A stretch of 64,000 nucleotides of DNA from Chimonanthus salicifolius (GCA_013350335.1 CM023538.1:46804201-46868200); one strand, 5' to 3'; counted from the first letter of the stretch, positions 23,301 through 38,300 are shown. Notes: generated by a model not told the origin, from the sequence alone. Translations and numbers: made by a program.

Positions 23301-26300
23301 TGGTGGATCCCCCTAAGACCATTTTTTTTCTAAGACCTTTATTAGCGAAGATTTGATCCATAATTGACTGTACACTAGAATTGAAAAAGTTGTTCCAATC
23401 AGACATGCCATTATCCGCTTCATCTATCCCCAAACCCGTCCTACCAAACAAGTAGTCCACAAAGTACCAGTTCACATGATTGTAATCCTTTTCCATACCC
23501 ACCTTAAACAACACTAATTCTCTCCCATCTAATTTTTCATATGAATAAACTCTTTTTCTATTAAAATTCCATCTAAAATTTGCCTCTCCTCCACAAACTC
23601 ATCTTGAGTATCTCCTATAACCACCTTCAGCACAACCATCAATCTCCTATAACCACCAACTTATACATGCTACCAACCAAGCTTCTTAAGCGAGTTCATG
23701 CATTTCATAGCAATTACTTTGATTCTTGCATATTCACCAAGAATAATAAAAGCAAAAAATTTGCTTGGACTGTTTTTTCAATCAGTTGCAAAACATGATT
23801 AAAAATTGAATCAAACCTTGAAAGACTTGGAACGGCGAATGGATGGATCCAATGATAAAGCATATGAATATGCATTTTCAGCTGCATCGAATTCATTCAT
23901 AGCCAAGAAAGCATCCCCTTGGTGGATATAAGCCTGTGACAGAAAGTAAGTGTTTTCATTTTCATCATTTCGAAGGAAAAAAAAAAAAGTAATTATTTTC
24001 TCTTGGCAGAATAACATCTAATCTTAGTGCAGAACAAGTAAATCAAAAGCATCTCATCTTAATTATCAAAGAGAAAAACAGTAAATAAGTAGATATCTCC
24101 ATAGAGCATATTGGTTCAAAATGACATCCCAATAAAAAATCTCATGATGTTAATACAAATTCCATTGAATGAGTAGTTTACACCATGAACCACCAAAACA
24201 ATGATCAAGAACTAATAAAGCTTGACAGAACATCTATTAAATGAAGGATTTCACAATAGAAAAAAAAAGTATTCATTGCATCGTGGAGTTCGTTGCATAT
24301 GTTATTCACAGTGCCTGAAGTTTATGCCAGCTCAAGTACAAAAAAAGTGCTAATTACATAGGATTAGGAAGCTGAAAAACAAGAAGCAGCAATTTAAGAT
24401 TAACACAAACTCAAGATTCAGTTAGATAATAACCCAACAGAAGTGAACATTGAAACTAGACTTATGTGGAACCTTTCGTCAATATGGTTGTCATATATTT
24501 GGACAATCTGAGAAAGGAGAAAGGACACCAGTCATGGAGCTATTAAATTCATGGTTTATGGAGTAGATTAGATTCAAAAAGACCTGGTCCGCAAGTGATT
24601 AATAGTATTATTAATGGTGGCACCTTTGCTATTATTCATTCACAATGGTGCACTTGAAATCCTGCTTGACCAAGAAAGGATGGAAGAATAATATACTAAC
24701 CCTTTTCTTTTTTTCTTTTTTCTTTTTTTGCATTTTTTTAAGACCAAGGTAACCAGGCGCCTCACCTGACTAATAATCCTTGGGACATGTGTACCCTTTT
24801 TTTATTATTTAATGGCTAAAAGTAGAACAGGGGGAGAAAGTTTAGCGTGGATTAGTAGTCTGGATTGATATAGGCCCTTTTTAATTGTCTAAAACAAAGG
24901 ATGGATATTGTATCTAGAAACTGTATACTCAGAGAGAGAGAGAGAGAGATAATGGATGAAAATCAAGGAAGGAGAATGAGATCACCTGAACAGGATGGCG
25001 ATGTTGTGGGACCCGATACAGGATTATTGATCCGACTTATTCCACTCTGGAAAGTCAACTGTGTAGTTAAAATTCTACAGGCGATGGCAGGCAGAATTGG
25101 CACAAGGGTGGGAGCTCAACTAGGGACGGCGTTTGGTACAAGATTATTGGCTGGAAAAATCGATCTTTTAGAGAATTAGTGACCACCTCCATGGCTAATC
25201 TTTTGGATCTCACCACCAAGAATTGGTTGCAGGGCTTCTTCAAGCAGTTGGGCACTGTCAAGGATGTTTTTGTACCGAGGAAAAAGGATGCGAAGGGAAG
25301 AGTGTTTGGATTCGTCCGGATGGTGTCGAGCATCCAAGTAGAAATAGAAATATCATGGCCAATGGTCTTCCCCTTAATAGCAGACATCTACAAGTGAATA
25401 CAACTCACTTCGGGAGGGACAAGAGGATCGGCCATAAGACCTTGTCTATCTGGAAAAGAGTAGAGAAGAAGATGTTAAAAGGAAAAGACAAAAGAGCAAC
25501 TCAACCCAAGAAGTACAACGAAAGTGCTACCTAAGCGAAACTAGGTTTCTATGGTTGGGGAATCCTCCAGGTAAGTGTCTTTTGGCCTCCTTTCTATCAG
25601 AGGAAGTGATGGTGAGGGCAAAAAAGAACTCTATGGCGTTCGACAAACTCCAAGTCCACGGAAGATGGCGCCCCAACCTCTTCTTGCACTCGAGGAGAAC
25701 CTGGCTGCAATGCTTCGGCTTTCGTTCCAAGGATGGTCGGAGAGGATTTTTCAGGCCTTCGGAAGCGAGCTTGGAACTGTAGTCAAAACTGATGACAGAA
25801 ACTTGATAAAGAGACCTTGAGTCCGCTGGAGTTTATACATGAAAATCTTTCCAGCTATCAGAGAAGAGCCGTTGGTGGTTGAGCCATATGGCGAAACTGA
25901 AAAGCCTGTCAATCTCGGGGAATGAGCTGCAACGGCTGCCGAAGGCAAAAAGACCTCTCCTGGAGCGATTAGGATTAGGGCATTTGAAATTCAAACCAGA
26001 TTGAAAGGGAGGATGAGATTCCTCTCTGCCCGAGTGAGGAAACTCTTAAGAGCCAGCATTAGGAGTTGGCTCAACGGTGACTCACCCAGAGTCGGGTATG
26101 GACCAGGAACGGATCCACTCTCTTGATGACTCAGTCATAATAGAACTGAACCACACCTATCTGGGCCTAGTCTCAATGGGCTTGGACTTTCTGGGTTCAA
26201 GCCTACTAGAACGAGTCTTGGATCTGCCAACTCGTAGACTGGACTTCGCTCCTTTGGCCCTAAGAAGACAAGCCCAAAAACTCAACCAGCTGCCTTTCGG

Positions 26301-29300
26301 TTAACCATTCAGAGCCTCGTCTGAGACAAAAGCTCTCTCCTCTCAGTCTTGTTCTACCAACCACAAGGAACACAGGGAAAGAGGCAATAGTGATGGGGCA
26401 GACGATTTTGGAAAACATGAGGAAGTTGTTCTCAGCATCTCAACTAAAAAAGGCATCGTCTCTTCTGCCGCAATGCAAACAGCCACAATCTCTGAGACGT
26501 CCGCTAGGCAAAAGCTTCCGATTCTTAGCTAGATGGAGAAGAGAGCAGCTTCCGGGGTACTTACTTGGCCTTCAGACTATGTTATAGGTCCAGTTGAGGA
26601 TCAAATTTTAGAAGAGACAGATGACGATGATCCTGACATCATTCCAGTGGTTCAGAGCCTACAGAATCGAGGGTTCTCGAAGAGGTTAGTGAAGAAATAC
26701 TACATATCAGGAAAGCTGTGGGTGTTCATTTTCTCAACGAGGATCATGCGGAAGCAATACTACAGTGAGTGGAGGAAAGAGACAGGGCTTCGGCTTCTTC
26801 GTCTCGATCTTCTAGGAGACGTTTGGCCCTAGCTCTGCTCATAGGGAGAAGTAAATTTTTCAAAATTCACTACAGTCGAAGAAGGAGGTCGAATAAGGGG
26901 AATGGGAGTCAAATTGTCTCTCCCCATATTTCACAAATCCAGGAGGGGGAAACATATAAACTGCCTCTTGTAGATCATTATGGAGAAAGGCATTCTTCAT
27001 CCAATTGATGGAAGGGCCAGTCATGAGTGATAGGAATAGAAATCAATAATCGAACAGAGGTAATCTTAGCGATAGGAGAGAAAGTTTCCTGATAGTCAAC
27101 CTCGTATATTTGCGTAAAGCCTCTGGCAACCAAACGAGATTTATATCTGACAATGGACCCGTCTGAATGACGCTTCAAAGCAAAGGCACATTTGCACCCA
27201 ACTGAAGTCTTTACTAGAGGGAGAGGAACCATCTCCCAGGTATTATTTTTCTCAAGGGCTGCTAATTCCTCTTCCATTGTGGTTTTCCAGGAGGGATCAC
27301 GAAGGGCAATGTCAATCCTCTTTGGAATCTTAATGTTGTCCAGGGCTGCAAGAAAACTGTGATAGGAAGGAGAAACAGCATGATAAGACACAAAACGATC
27401 AATGAGATAATCGGTACAAGCACGCTGACCTTTTCAAAGTGCAATAGAAGGATCAAGGTTAGTGGTTGACTGATCTTGGCCATTGGCAGATAAGTGAGTA
27501 GGTTCAGCTACAATTGAAGGCGTGGGCCGTCTACAGTGATACACCGAAAGGGGCTTGGTAGGGCTAGAAGGACCAATATCTGTTGGGAAAAGAGGAAGAA
27601 CAAAAGGAGGAAAAGGAGATAAATCTGAACAAAAGTAAAGGACTCCTTCAAAAAAGGTGACATGTCTTACCAGTGAGGGGATCAAGACACTTATGGCCTT
27701 TGTGGAAGGGAGAGTATCCTAAAAGACACATCCAATAGCCCATGGAGACAGTTTATCACCAGAAAAATGGTAAACGAAACACACCAAAAAACATGCAATG
27801 GAAGAATAAGGACAGGTTTGTGCAAAGAGATAAGGTCAAGAGGAGATTTGTTCTGTAATACTCAGGAAGGAATGAGGTTAATAAGGTAACAGGATGATAA
27901 CACAGCTTCTGGCCGATATGACTTTGGGACATGCATGTTAAAAAAAAGTGAAAGGGCAACCTCAAGGAGGTGGCGATTTTTCTGTCCAGCTGCACCATTT
28001 TTTTAGGTGTAGAAGGATAAGAAAGTTGAGACTCTATACCATGGTCTTGCAGAAATTGGACAAATGAGTACGACAAATATTCTCCCCTATTATCACTATA
28101 TAAAATTTGGATTTTACAAGAAAATTGGGTTTGAACCCTATGGTAAAAGGTGCGAACGTGATAAAAAACTCCGACTTGTGTTTCATCATATATATTCATG
28201 TCATACGAGAATAATAATCAATAAAGGTAACAAAATAATGAAAACAGGTGAAGGAAACAGAAGGAGATTGCAAGGCATCAGAATGTATAAGAGAAAATAA
28301 GGTCGAAGTATGTTTGTAAAACCCTGACGCTTGATTAGCTTAATCTTTGTGTTTTGAACCATTAAGCCTTCTTTGTGAGCGGTTAATTATGTAGAATACT
28401 GTGTGAGCTTTCTGAGAAGCTCAAGTTTGAACCGATCTGAGCCCGTTAGCTCAGTAATCCGACTCGTTGAAGTTGGAGGGGCAAAATAGTCATTTATGTC
28501 CGTCTCATATGAAAAATAGTGAATAGTAACTTTAAAACTATCTCGGTGTAAAACCACTCTTCTAAGAGTATCAGACTTTGAAAGCCACAGACGCATTATT
28601 TCGACGTTTTAGATGCCCAATCTGCAACGTTAATTTCTGAAAATGTGAACAGTCGATTTCTTGTAAAGCATCGTTTTGCATCGGATCAATGGGCTTTTTA
28701 CGTCAAACAAACCTCGTGATTTTACAAACCTAAGTATTTCGTATGTTCTGAACCCATTTGCAGTGTCAAATTTTGTCGACTGACTTTCCAGAATACCCAA
28801 AATGAGTTCACTGTTGTTAAGATAATGTTTTGATTTAAATGAAAAAGAAAAGAGGAAGAAAAGGGAAGCAAGCAACAACACCCATCCATCCATCTGTTTC
28901 CTCATCCAACGGTTGAGGAGCATTTGGAATAACTATAAATAGAGGTGTTGGGATTAAAAATTTAAAACCATTCCATCGCTTTTTGCTCTCTGATTCCTTT
29001 TTCTGTTTCATTTCTTTCCTTCTTCTGCTATTCTTCAGTTTTGCAACTGCAGTAACGGTGCTTCTTTTGTGTTGATTTTTAGAAGTCCTAGATGCGTTTT
29101 CTTTTCCATATCTTCTTCCCCATTTCTTGTTTACATCTTGGAGAAACTCTGGGCAAAATTTTAGAGAAAAATACCTGGTGGAAGTCTCAGAAAAAAATGC
29201 TAGAAGAAAATAATAAATAAATAAAAAAAATTGGCAAACTACTCGATCGGTCGAACAACAACAAAGAATCTACAGTGCCAAAAGACACTACTCGACCGAT

Positions 29301-32300
29301 CAAGGACACTCAACCAGTCGAACAGAGCCAACTGGTCGAACCTGTGACCTATATTTTTGGGATTTTTATGGAGTATGTTTTTTAGAATTTTGGGAAATTA
29401 TTTTTTCAATTAAAAAATTTAGTTTTTGCGGAAAATTCATGTTTTTGATAAGTCCTGTGTGTTTACTTGAATGTCTCTAACAGTGGCTAACACACTCTGA
29501 ACCTAACTCCTAAACTTTGTTCGAAATGGGGGCCTTTTACTGCTTTTTACATACAATCACTTATCTCTTTCATGCCGTTTCAACCAAATTCTCTCTCTTA
29601 GGAAACTTGCAACACTCTGGTTTCCATAGATACTGTTAGTGCCCCAGCTTGCCGAGTCACTTGTTTATCAATTCCATAACTCAGGAAAAGCATTGCCGTG
29701 GAAGAATGAAGCCATGAACAAAACTCAAGAGTGGTGTGAAGATTAAATAAAGACCTCAAGCATTGGAAGATCAAGTGCATGATTCAAGCATCACCAAGTG
29801 TATGACAAATACAAAGGTAAATTGGTCATAGATGACTTTAGAGTGAACCCAACACACCAAGGAAGATCTGAACTAGGCTTAGAGAACATATTGGTAAATC
29901 ATAATCTAGCCTTGTGAACCATTGACATCCCAACAGAACCAAGTGAACTTAAACATGGAAAACTAATGAACTGTCAGGACGACCTATCGTGTCCAGCGAT
30001 CTATCACCTTGGACAGGGACGACCCTTCGTGGTCTAACGATCCATCATCCGGATTGACAGGAGCTCTGGTTGGAAAAAGTCTATCAAATTGGTTCACTCT
30101 CAGGCCGCTACTATCGTGAGGCGCCGACCCATCGTGAGTGACAGGGCAGCGACCTGTTGGCTGAGATTTTCAGAGTTCTAGATGGGAAACACACTTTAAA
30201 ATTCAATTGGCCTCAGGATGATACTATCGACATTTGGCGACCCATTGACACTTGGGCTCGACGACCTATCGTCTGTTGCGACCCATCGTGGGTGACCGTT
30301 ATGGTATTGTTAGAGTGCATTTAATGTGCGACGGTCACATTGTTGGCTGGCAAAACTTGAGGGCCATGACCCATCGTCAATTATCTATTGGGACTGCATT
30401 AATTGCATAACGGTCACATTGCAACTGCACATTTTTAAGTCACGATCCATCGTAGTCCCACGAATGATAGCCAGTTTAGTTCGGAAAAATTTTGGATGCC
30501 TATTTAAACTCCAGATTTTGGAGAAATCATTCAGAACCTTTAACTTGGAAAATCCTAAAGCATTCCCAGAAATCCTAACCTTTCTCTATGCACTAAATAT
30601 TGGTGAATCATATGGAATCCAATCAAACCCTTGATTGAGATTAAGAGAGAGAAAAATAGATCTAGGATCAATTAGCAAATCTTAAATCCTAGAACCCTAC
30701 CAAGCTTGTAATTGAGCATACAGTGAGGTACATCTTCGTCATCGACGAATGTCAAGATGGAGAATCTTCAAGAAGCACAACATCTACATTAAGAGAGCTT
30801 TCAAAAGGCAAGTGTTTCTTAGTGTTTGATTTAATTTAAACATCATCTTGTGAAGTGGATTAAAGAAAGCTGCTTGAACCACTGTAAAAAATAGAGGGAT
30901 AAGGAAGTAGACCAGGGTAGGTCGAACCTTTCAAAATCTTAGGTGATTGGGTGAAATTCTCATTCAATTGTGTAGGTGGAATTCCTAATCTATTCGTGAG
31001 GGTGTAATTCCCCATAGTGTATTTGGAATAACCAAAAGTTGGGTGACCCACCCCCCCTCTCTCTCTCTAGAGACAATCGGTTCTAGCACACCGGGAACTT
31101 TCAATTTGTATCAGAGCTTGTGTGTTCTTTATAAATGATTTAACCATCCGAGTTGATCCGTGCTAGAACCATATCTATGGGCAAAAATCTATTCATCTCC
31201 GAATCATCATTCTTTGTTGGCTCAAAATATACTTAGTTGGAAACAAAAATGAAGAGCCTTATAAATTCAGCTGATGGAGCTGGTTGGAATTTGGTCAGAA
31301 GAGGGTAAACAAATTTTGTTGAAAAATTATCCACCCCTATGGAAGGCTATACCTCTTACAATACAGAAGAATGTGATTCATTGAACTCCCACAAAATTGA
31401 AAAGGAATCACACTCCGAAACTATTTCAGAAAATGAGAATTAAAAAAGAGGTGAAGCTTTAAATATTTTTGTTGCCTCCATTGCTCATGACCAAGAGGAA
31501 TCCTCCAGTGAAGAAGAGGATGATGACCTCCAAGAATCTTACAATGCCTTGTACTTAGAGAGTTTAAGATTGGCTAAGGATCTGCACAAGGTGAAAACTG
31601 AGAATGTCAAACTATCTAGCCAACTTCATAGTGAAAATGTTGAAAAAGATCTCTCATCAAATTTGAAAATTGCAAATGATGAAATCATGAATTTGAGAGA
31701 ATCTTCGAAGTTGTTTCAAGAAACTTTGAAAACATATGAGAATGATATCTTGAAGCTAAAGGAAGTTGGAAAATGTCTTGGAGATGAAAATCTGAAGTTG
31801 GGATCAGATTTGAAATATCTTAAGAAATCTCAAGACATGGTTACCCAAGGTGAGCTAAATCTGGAAAAATCTATTTCGGGTAAACCTCATGGTGGAAAAT
31901 CTGGTGTTGGGTTATCAAAAGATCATCATTGGTGCATCATGAACCAAACTAGATTAGGTAAAGGCCAAACTACTCATTCTTCTATTATAAATTGTTTTTA
32001 TTGTGGATTAACTGGGCACTTCAAGCATGAGTGCAAATATAGAAGAAAGCAGGTTGCAAATCAGGTGGATAAGGTTCCTTCTCAAAATGCAAAGAAGAGA
32101 AAGAAGGAGATGATTGGAAGTTCACACCTTGCAAAGAAAAATAAAGTAAATTATTTTGAATGTGAATTTTCCTAAGAAACACAAAGCACATCACCACTTG
32201 CATAATCCCTACAATGGCAAATCTAAAAGGGATAAGTCAACAACTCCTCATACCATGGATAGGAATATGATTGTGAGGTTCTTGTCTCAAGTCAATGAAT

Positions 32301-35300
32301 TTGGGCCAAATGTTCAAAATGGAAGAATTAAAATGCCCAAATTCCACAGATTTGAGAGGAAAGGTCCGAATCAAAATTTCAAATGGATCCTTAAAGGATA
32401 GGACCTTACTCATGTCCTACATTGGTCTAAGAATTGTGCCTAATTGGAGTATCTCTAGACCAAGTGTAGTTGAACTCAATCTTCATTCATGTGAGTTCAA
32501 ATAGCCTTTGTGCTATGGCATGGAACATTGACTCAAACAAGCACATGATTGTATTTTTCCTGGCTATAGCACATGTCTTGCTTCGAGAGTCAAATAGTTG
32601 TGGACTTAAATTCCAAGTCCTAAAAGTGGCAGCTTAGATGTGTTAAGGTTTTCCAATGTGGATTAACACATTTGACACATGTTTGGAATCCTATTGGTAT
32701 CTTGCTTTCATTCCATGTGATAATTGGTTTATATATTTTCTGGATTGATCTTGTGCAAGATAATTGTATGGCATATCATTTCATATAAGTAAATCATTAT
32801 ATGCCATGTGTTTTTAAATCAAGAGGGAGATTTCAAATGAAAAAGGATTTAAAAGGAAAATCTATTCTGTCATGGCGACACATCGCCAACGACGATGGAT
32901 CGGGGAGGCGACCAATCGGTGAAGATGATGTATCGTCTGAGAACATAAGGTTTTAGTTAAAAAACCCTCTTCTGATTTTGTGCTTCATTCCATGTTTTTA
33001 AATTGGTTATATGTTTATTGTGGAATGATTGTTTATATGTGGGCTATGAAGCACGGATACTTCGAAACCCTTCTAATATCGGTGTCGGGTGCGTATCCGA
33101 CACGGATACGGTCGGATACGGCTATGATACGCACCCAATTAATTAAATATTTTTCAAATACGGATACGCCACAGATACGCCCCGATACGTCACCGATACA
33201 CGTAGGTGGGCGAGGATACGGCACGCGACACGGCGGGATACACCCGGACACGAAAAAGGAAAAGGAGGGAAGACGTGTATGGCTTCGGAAAGGAGGAAGA
33301 AACGAATACCTTTCTTCCTCTTCTTTCTTCTTCTTCTCTGTTCCTCTCTTCATTGTGCCGTCTCCGCCTCTTTCTCTCTTTCGTTTTGTCGCCGTTTTCG
33401 CCTCTTTCTCTCTTTCGTTATGTCGCTCACAATTAGGTCACTCTTTTTCCTGAGTGACTTTCGTGCAGGCCTCTTTCATTCTTCTTTTGTTTTGTTGCTC
33501 ACATGTAAGTCTCCCTTCTTTCGTGCGTGACCTCCTTTCCACGTGGAAGCAACTGACCCTTTAACTCGAAATCGGGACTTCCATGTGCAGTCTGTAAGAA
33601 CCCTCCCCTTTTTTAACTCGAAACTGTGGCCAAGGCAGTTTTAAGTTTTGAGTCTTTAGATAAGGACTTTTTCTTTTTTTTTTCCTTTTACGAAGTTTTA
33701 TATTTTTAATTTTTTATCATCATTTTTCAGCTTTAATTAAAATCATCTCTTTTATTTTTTAATCTTTTATATCTATTTTGAAAAATTAAAAAACTATTTT
33801 TTTATTTTTAAATTATTTGATGAATGCTAATAAAAATTTATTTAAATACCTTTACTTTATTTGTTTGACAACATTGTTTTTTATCTCATAGTATTTATGA
33901 ATTTTTTGTAAATATCTCAATTTATTTTGTTGATATATATTAAATATTTTTTTTAATTCGGCGTATCCCGCCGCACTCGTATCCTAGTTTTTCAAAATTT
34001 GTCGTATTCCTGTATCGGATTTGTATCGTATCCGATACGCGCACCCGTATCGGTGCTTCTTAGCATGTGGGCTTGCACTTAATGTCTTGTTTCATCTCAT
34101 TCCTTTGTTTTAATTTTGGGAATCTTTTGGGAATGTATGAATATTGTGTATTGCCTCATGTATTTCTTATGTATGTGTATGCATTATAAAGCTTTCATCC
34201 ATGTACTCATTTGGTAGTATCTTGTTTGAGAGATGACCTTGTGCACATACATAGTGTTGTTTCATTCCATATTCTCAACTTGTAAATTTCATGTGGAATG
34301 AACCTTGCTCCATGCTTATGAATGGTATTATGATCCAAATATGATCAAATTTTCGAAAGGGTTATCCATTCATGTACCATTCAATTCAAAGTATAGAACT
34401 TCAATGGAGTATTCAAAAATTGAATGGTAATATGGTGAAAAGCATGGGAGCTAAAATGGTGGAAGGCGAACACTTGTATGGTTCATATTGATCATTTCTC
34501 TCATGCACCATCCCTTGATCTAATATTGGTATATCTATTGGTGAATTTGAAAATGTTTTTGCAGTGTTTGTAAATATGACTTTTCTTGAACTTGTATATG
34601 TTGCATATTCTTGAATGTCATATTTCTCATACTTCATTTCTATGCATCTTATTGGTGCATAATATGTGAAATGAATATATGTCGTGTGCTTTTGGTTCTC
34701 ATTCCTATACTCTTTATTGGTATATATCTTGAGGAATGATTTCAGTTCATAAGCACCAAGTTTTGCTAAACTGGAGAATGCCTTATCATATGACTTCACA
34801 CACATGGGCAATAGTCTTTGAAATGGTAAATTGAAAATGCCCATGTTTATGGGAGTAGTTTGGATCAAAATTTTAGTTGGATTTATAAAGGTAAATTGAT
34901 CCAAATTCCAAGGATTTGTGCATGTAAATTGGTTTGAATCATCAAATGGCACAAATTGGTGTGTGAATGTTTTGGCATTTATTGGCAAGTGCATTCAAAG
35001 GTTGAAATGCAAAACTTATTGCCTTGTGGACTTGCATACATCACAAGCACACACTCTCTTCATCCCTCAAATGGTAAATCTTATAGGGATGTACTTATTC
35101 TTTCCAATTGTCTTGTCAAGCACTATCTTGGAAAACCCTTTAGAAATTGGAAATGTGCTTGGAGAAATGTTCAAATAAGGAAAATTATCCTTTCACCAAG
35201 AATATATTTGTGAATGCACCTATGTTGTGGCTTTCATGTGGTTACATAGGTAAATCTTAATGCCAAAAGGATATTGGCATAGTGAAAGCCAACATGGTTA

Positions 35301-38300
35301 AGTGGTCCAAATTCGATGGACTTGGTACATTGTGCTGTCAAAATGTTGAGCAAAGGAGAGCACACCTTGGAAAGTTTTAAAGGAAGAAATAAGCCTCCAT
35401 CTTCCAAATGCATAATGGATTTCCAAGGATAAGGTGTTAGTTCATTCATTCGTGAATGTTTTGTTGAACGAACTAAGTTGTATCGGTTGTTTGATGTATT
35501 CGTGCTTATAGTGGTAAATATTAATGCATCATTCTTGAACTATATGCTTTATTGGTGTATAATTTATGTAGTTCATAATTATTCACTCATAAGCCTCTCT
35601 CATAGTGAAATACTTGTATGAGTGATTCCCTCCCCAGAGCATGCATTAGTTGGTTTCATATTGGCACATTTTAAAATGCATTTGGCTTTTTTCCCCCTCC
35701 TCCTCTCCAGTCCAACAGTTGGGACTTGTTGAAGCACATTGGATTGGTATGTCAGTGCTTATCACCATTTGTCAATTTATGACAAAAAGGGAGAGAAATT
35801 TTGAAGCTTGGAATAAGCTTAGAAGAAAGATTAAAGACCTTGGGGAGATAAGATCTTTTGGGAGTAAAGTCTATGATTAAGGGGGAAAAAATCTCAAATG
35901 TTAGTCCATGTATTAAAAAGGAGAAACACTATGTGCTTTCATTGGACTAATGTTTGCGGGGAGATCTCTATGCTTCCACCTGTGCCTTGTTGTTTGTGTA
36001 CAGGTATATCTTTGCAGGCACACCTTGAGGGAGAGCAAGATGAGCAAAGCATCTTGAAGCATAGAGTCCTAGGGTTTGTCATTTGAATGAGTACTTATAA
36101 GTGTTGTATTATTTGTATTCAAATGAGATGTAATGGGTGGGGTTATGTCATCGAGTTTGCATTCATTAGCTTCTAGGTTTTTGTCATGGAAATTGACAAA
36201 GGGGGAGCTTGTTAGTGCCCCGACTTGCCGAGTCACCTGTTTGTCAATTCCATAACTCAGGAGAAGCATTGCCTTAGAAGAATAAAGCCAAGAACAAGAC
36301 TCAAGAGTGGTGTGAAGATTGAATCAAGACCTCAAACATTGGAAGATCAAGTGCATGATTCAAGCATCACCAAATGTATGGCAATCACAAAGGTAAATTG
36401 GCCATAGATGACTTTAGGGTGAACCCAACACACCTATGAAGACCTAAACTAGCCTTAGAAAACATATTGGTAAATCATAGTCAAGCCTAGTGAACCATTG
36501 ACATCCAACAGAACCAAGTAGACTTAAACATGGAAAACTGATGAACTGTCAGGACGATCTATCATGTCCAGTGAGCTATCACCTTGGACAGGGTCGACCC
36601 TTCATGGTATAACGATCCATCGTCCAAATTGACAAGAGTTCTGGTTGGAAAAAGTCTGTCAAATTAGTTCACTCTTAGGCCGATACTATCGTGAGGCGCC
36701 GACCCATCGTGAGTGACAGGACACGACCCGTCGTGGTGAGGACCTGTCGGCTGGGATTTTCAGAGTTCTAGATGGGAAACAGTTTGTAAAATTCAGTTGG
36801 CCTCGGGACGATACTATTGTCAATTGGCGACCCATCGGCACTTGGGCTCGACGACCTATCATCTGTCGCGACCCATCGTGGGTGACCGTTGTTATATTGT
36901 TAGGGTGCATTTAATGCACAACGGTCACATTGTTGGCTGGCATAACTTGAGGGCCACGACCCATCGTCGACTATCCGTTGGGACTGCATTAATTGCATAA
37001 CGGTCACTTTGCAACGACACATTTTCAAGTCACGCTCCATCGTGGTGCCACAATTGATCGCCATTTCAGTTCGGGAAAATTTTGGATGCCTATTTAAACT
37101 CCGAATTTTGGAGAAATCATTAGGAACCTTTAACTTGGAAAATCCTAAGGCACTCTCAGAAATCCCAACCTCTCTATGCACTAAATATTGGTGAACCATA
37201 TGGAATCCAATCAAACCCCTGGTTGAGATTAAGAGAGAGAAACATAAATCTAGGATCACTTAGCAAATCTTAAATCCTAGAACCCTCCCAAAGCTTGTGA
37301 TTGAACATATACTGAGGTATATCTTCGTCATCGACGAACTTCAAGTTGGGAGAATCTTCAAGAAGCACAATATCTACATCAAGAGAGCTTTCAAAAGGCA
37401 AGTGTTTCTTAGTGTTTGATTTAATTTAAATATCATCTTGTGAAGTGGATTAAAGCAAGATACTTGAACCACTATAGAAAATAGAGATAAGGAAGTAGAC
37501 CAGGGTAGGTAGAACCTTTCAAAATCTTAGGTGATTGAGTGAAATTCTCATTCAATTATGTAGGTGGAATTCCTACTCTATTCGTGAGGGCGTAATTCCC
37601 CACATAGTGTATTTGGAATAACCCAAGGTTGGGTGAATACAACAGTGGATGTAAGAGGGATTTACTCCGAACTACTATACATCGAGTGTTGTGGATGTTT
37701 GGCCTTTTCTTTGTATGATTGATATATTATTGGCACACTCTTATCACAAAACACATTTCTCTTGATTAATCTTGTTTATTCCACTGCAAATGTTTTAATG
37801 AATCAAGAAATTTGGGAAGACCACAAAAATTGGGATTGTCCTATTCACCCCCCTCTAGAGATAATCGTGTTCTAGCACACTGGGAACTTTCAGATACTTC
37901 GTGCAATTTAGGTCAATTCTCGAACTCGTTTCCAAGGGATAAGCTCTAGAATCCCATACACCCATTCGGAATGTCTAGAGGTCCATGCACCTATTACTTA
38001 CAGAACATCTCCATCTATAGGACTTCCTGGTCCGTATGCCATCTGAGTGAAGAAAGCAGACTCTAGTGACGAACGTTCTACTCGGAACTTGTCTAAGGCT
38101 ACAGATATGAATATTGCCCATTTCACAAGTGTTTCGTGCTCATTGGAGGTTAGGCCTGTATCGACGCCCGAGAACTGCACCAAAAGTCATGTCGAACATT
38201 AGGGTGTTTACTGCTTATTGTCATTGACTACCTTCTGTACCCTCTGAACTGAACTTTCGGATCTTTGATTCGAGACCAAGAACTGAGTAATTTATTTACT

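Larger units (their letters stand above)
29634..37892 (+). mobile_element. Complete non-autonomous Sirevirus-like LTR retrotransposon, 8.26 kb
   Basis: LTRs at 29634-31103 and 36210-37892 begin TGTTAGTGCCC and end AACTTTCA. A perfect 5-bp target-site duplication GATAC (29629-29633, 37893-37897) flanks them. A near-perfect initiator-Met primer-binding site (TTGTATCAGAGC) follows the left LTR. GACAAAGGGGGAGC precedes the right one. The interior has a damaged gag with a CCHC zinc knuckle and no protease, integrase, RT or RNase H. It holds a long hairpin-rich non-coding region and several extra polypurine tracts. Multiple PPTs, the coiled-coil gag and the non-coding inverted repeats are features known from Copia Sireviruses. 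LTRs differ at roughly one base in ten over their first 130 bases, so it is old. The right LTR is longer because the left has lost about 215 bp near its end. It is antisense in intron 3. Confidence 0.9.

Noticed and set aside
33033..33530. Several ORFs up to 157 codons on both strands
   Set aside because: They run across the Mutator-like element's inverted repeat and a pyrimidine tract; no start context or domain.
34413..34994. 193-codon minus-strand ORF, the longest in the window
   Set aside because: It lies over the hairpin array in a retrotransposon, has no domain, is Lys/Asn/Thr/Ile-rich as expected of AT-rich DNA, and has no promoter or splice context.
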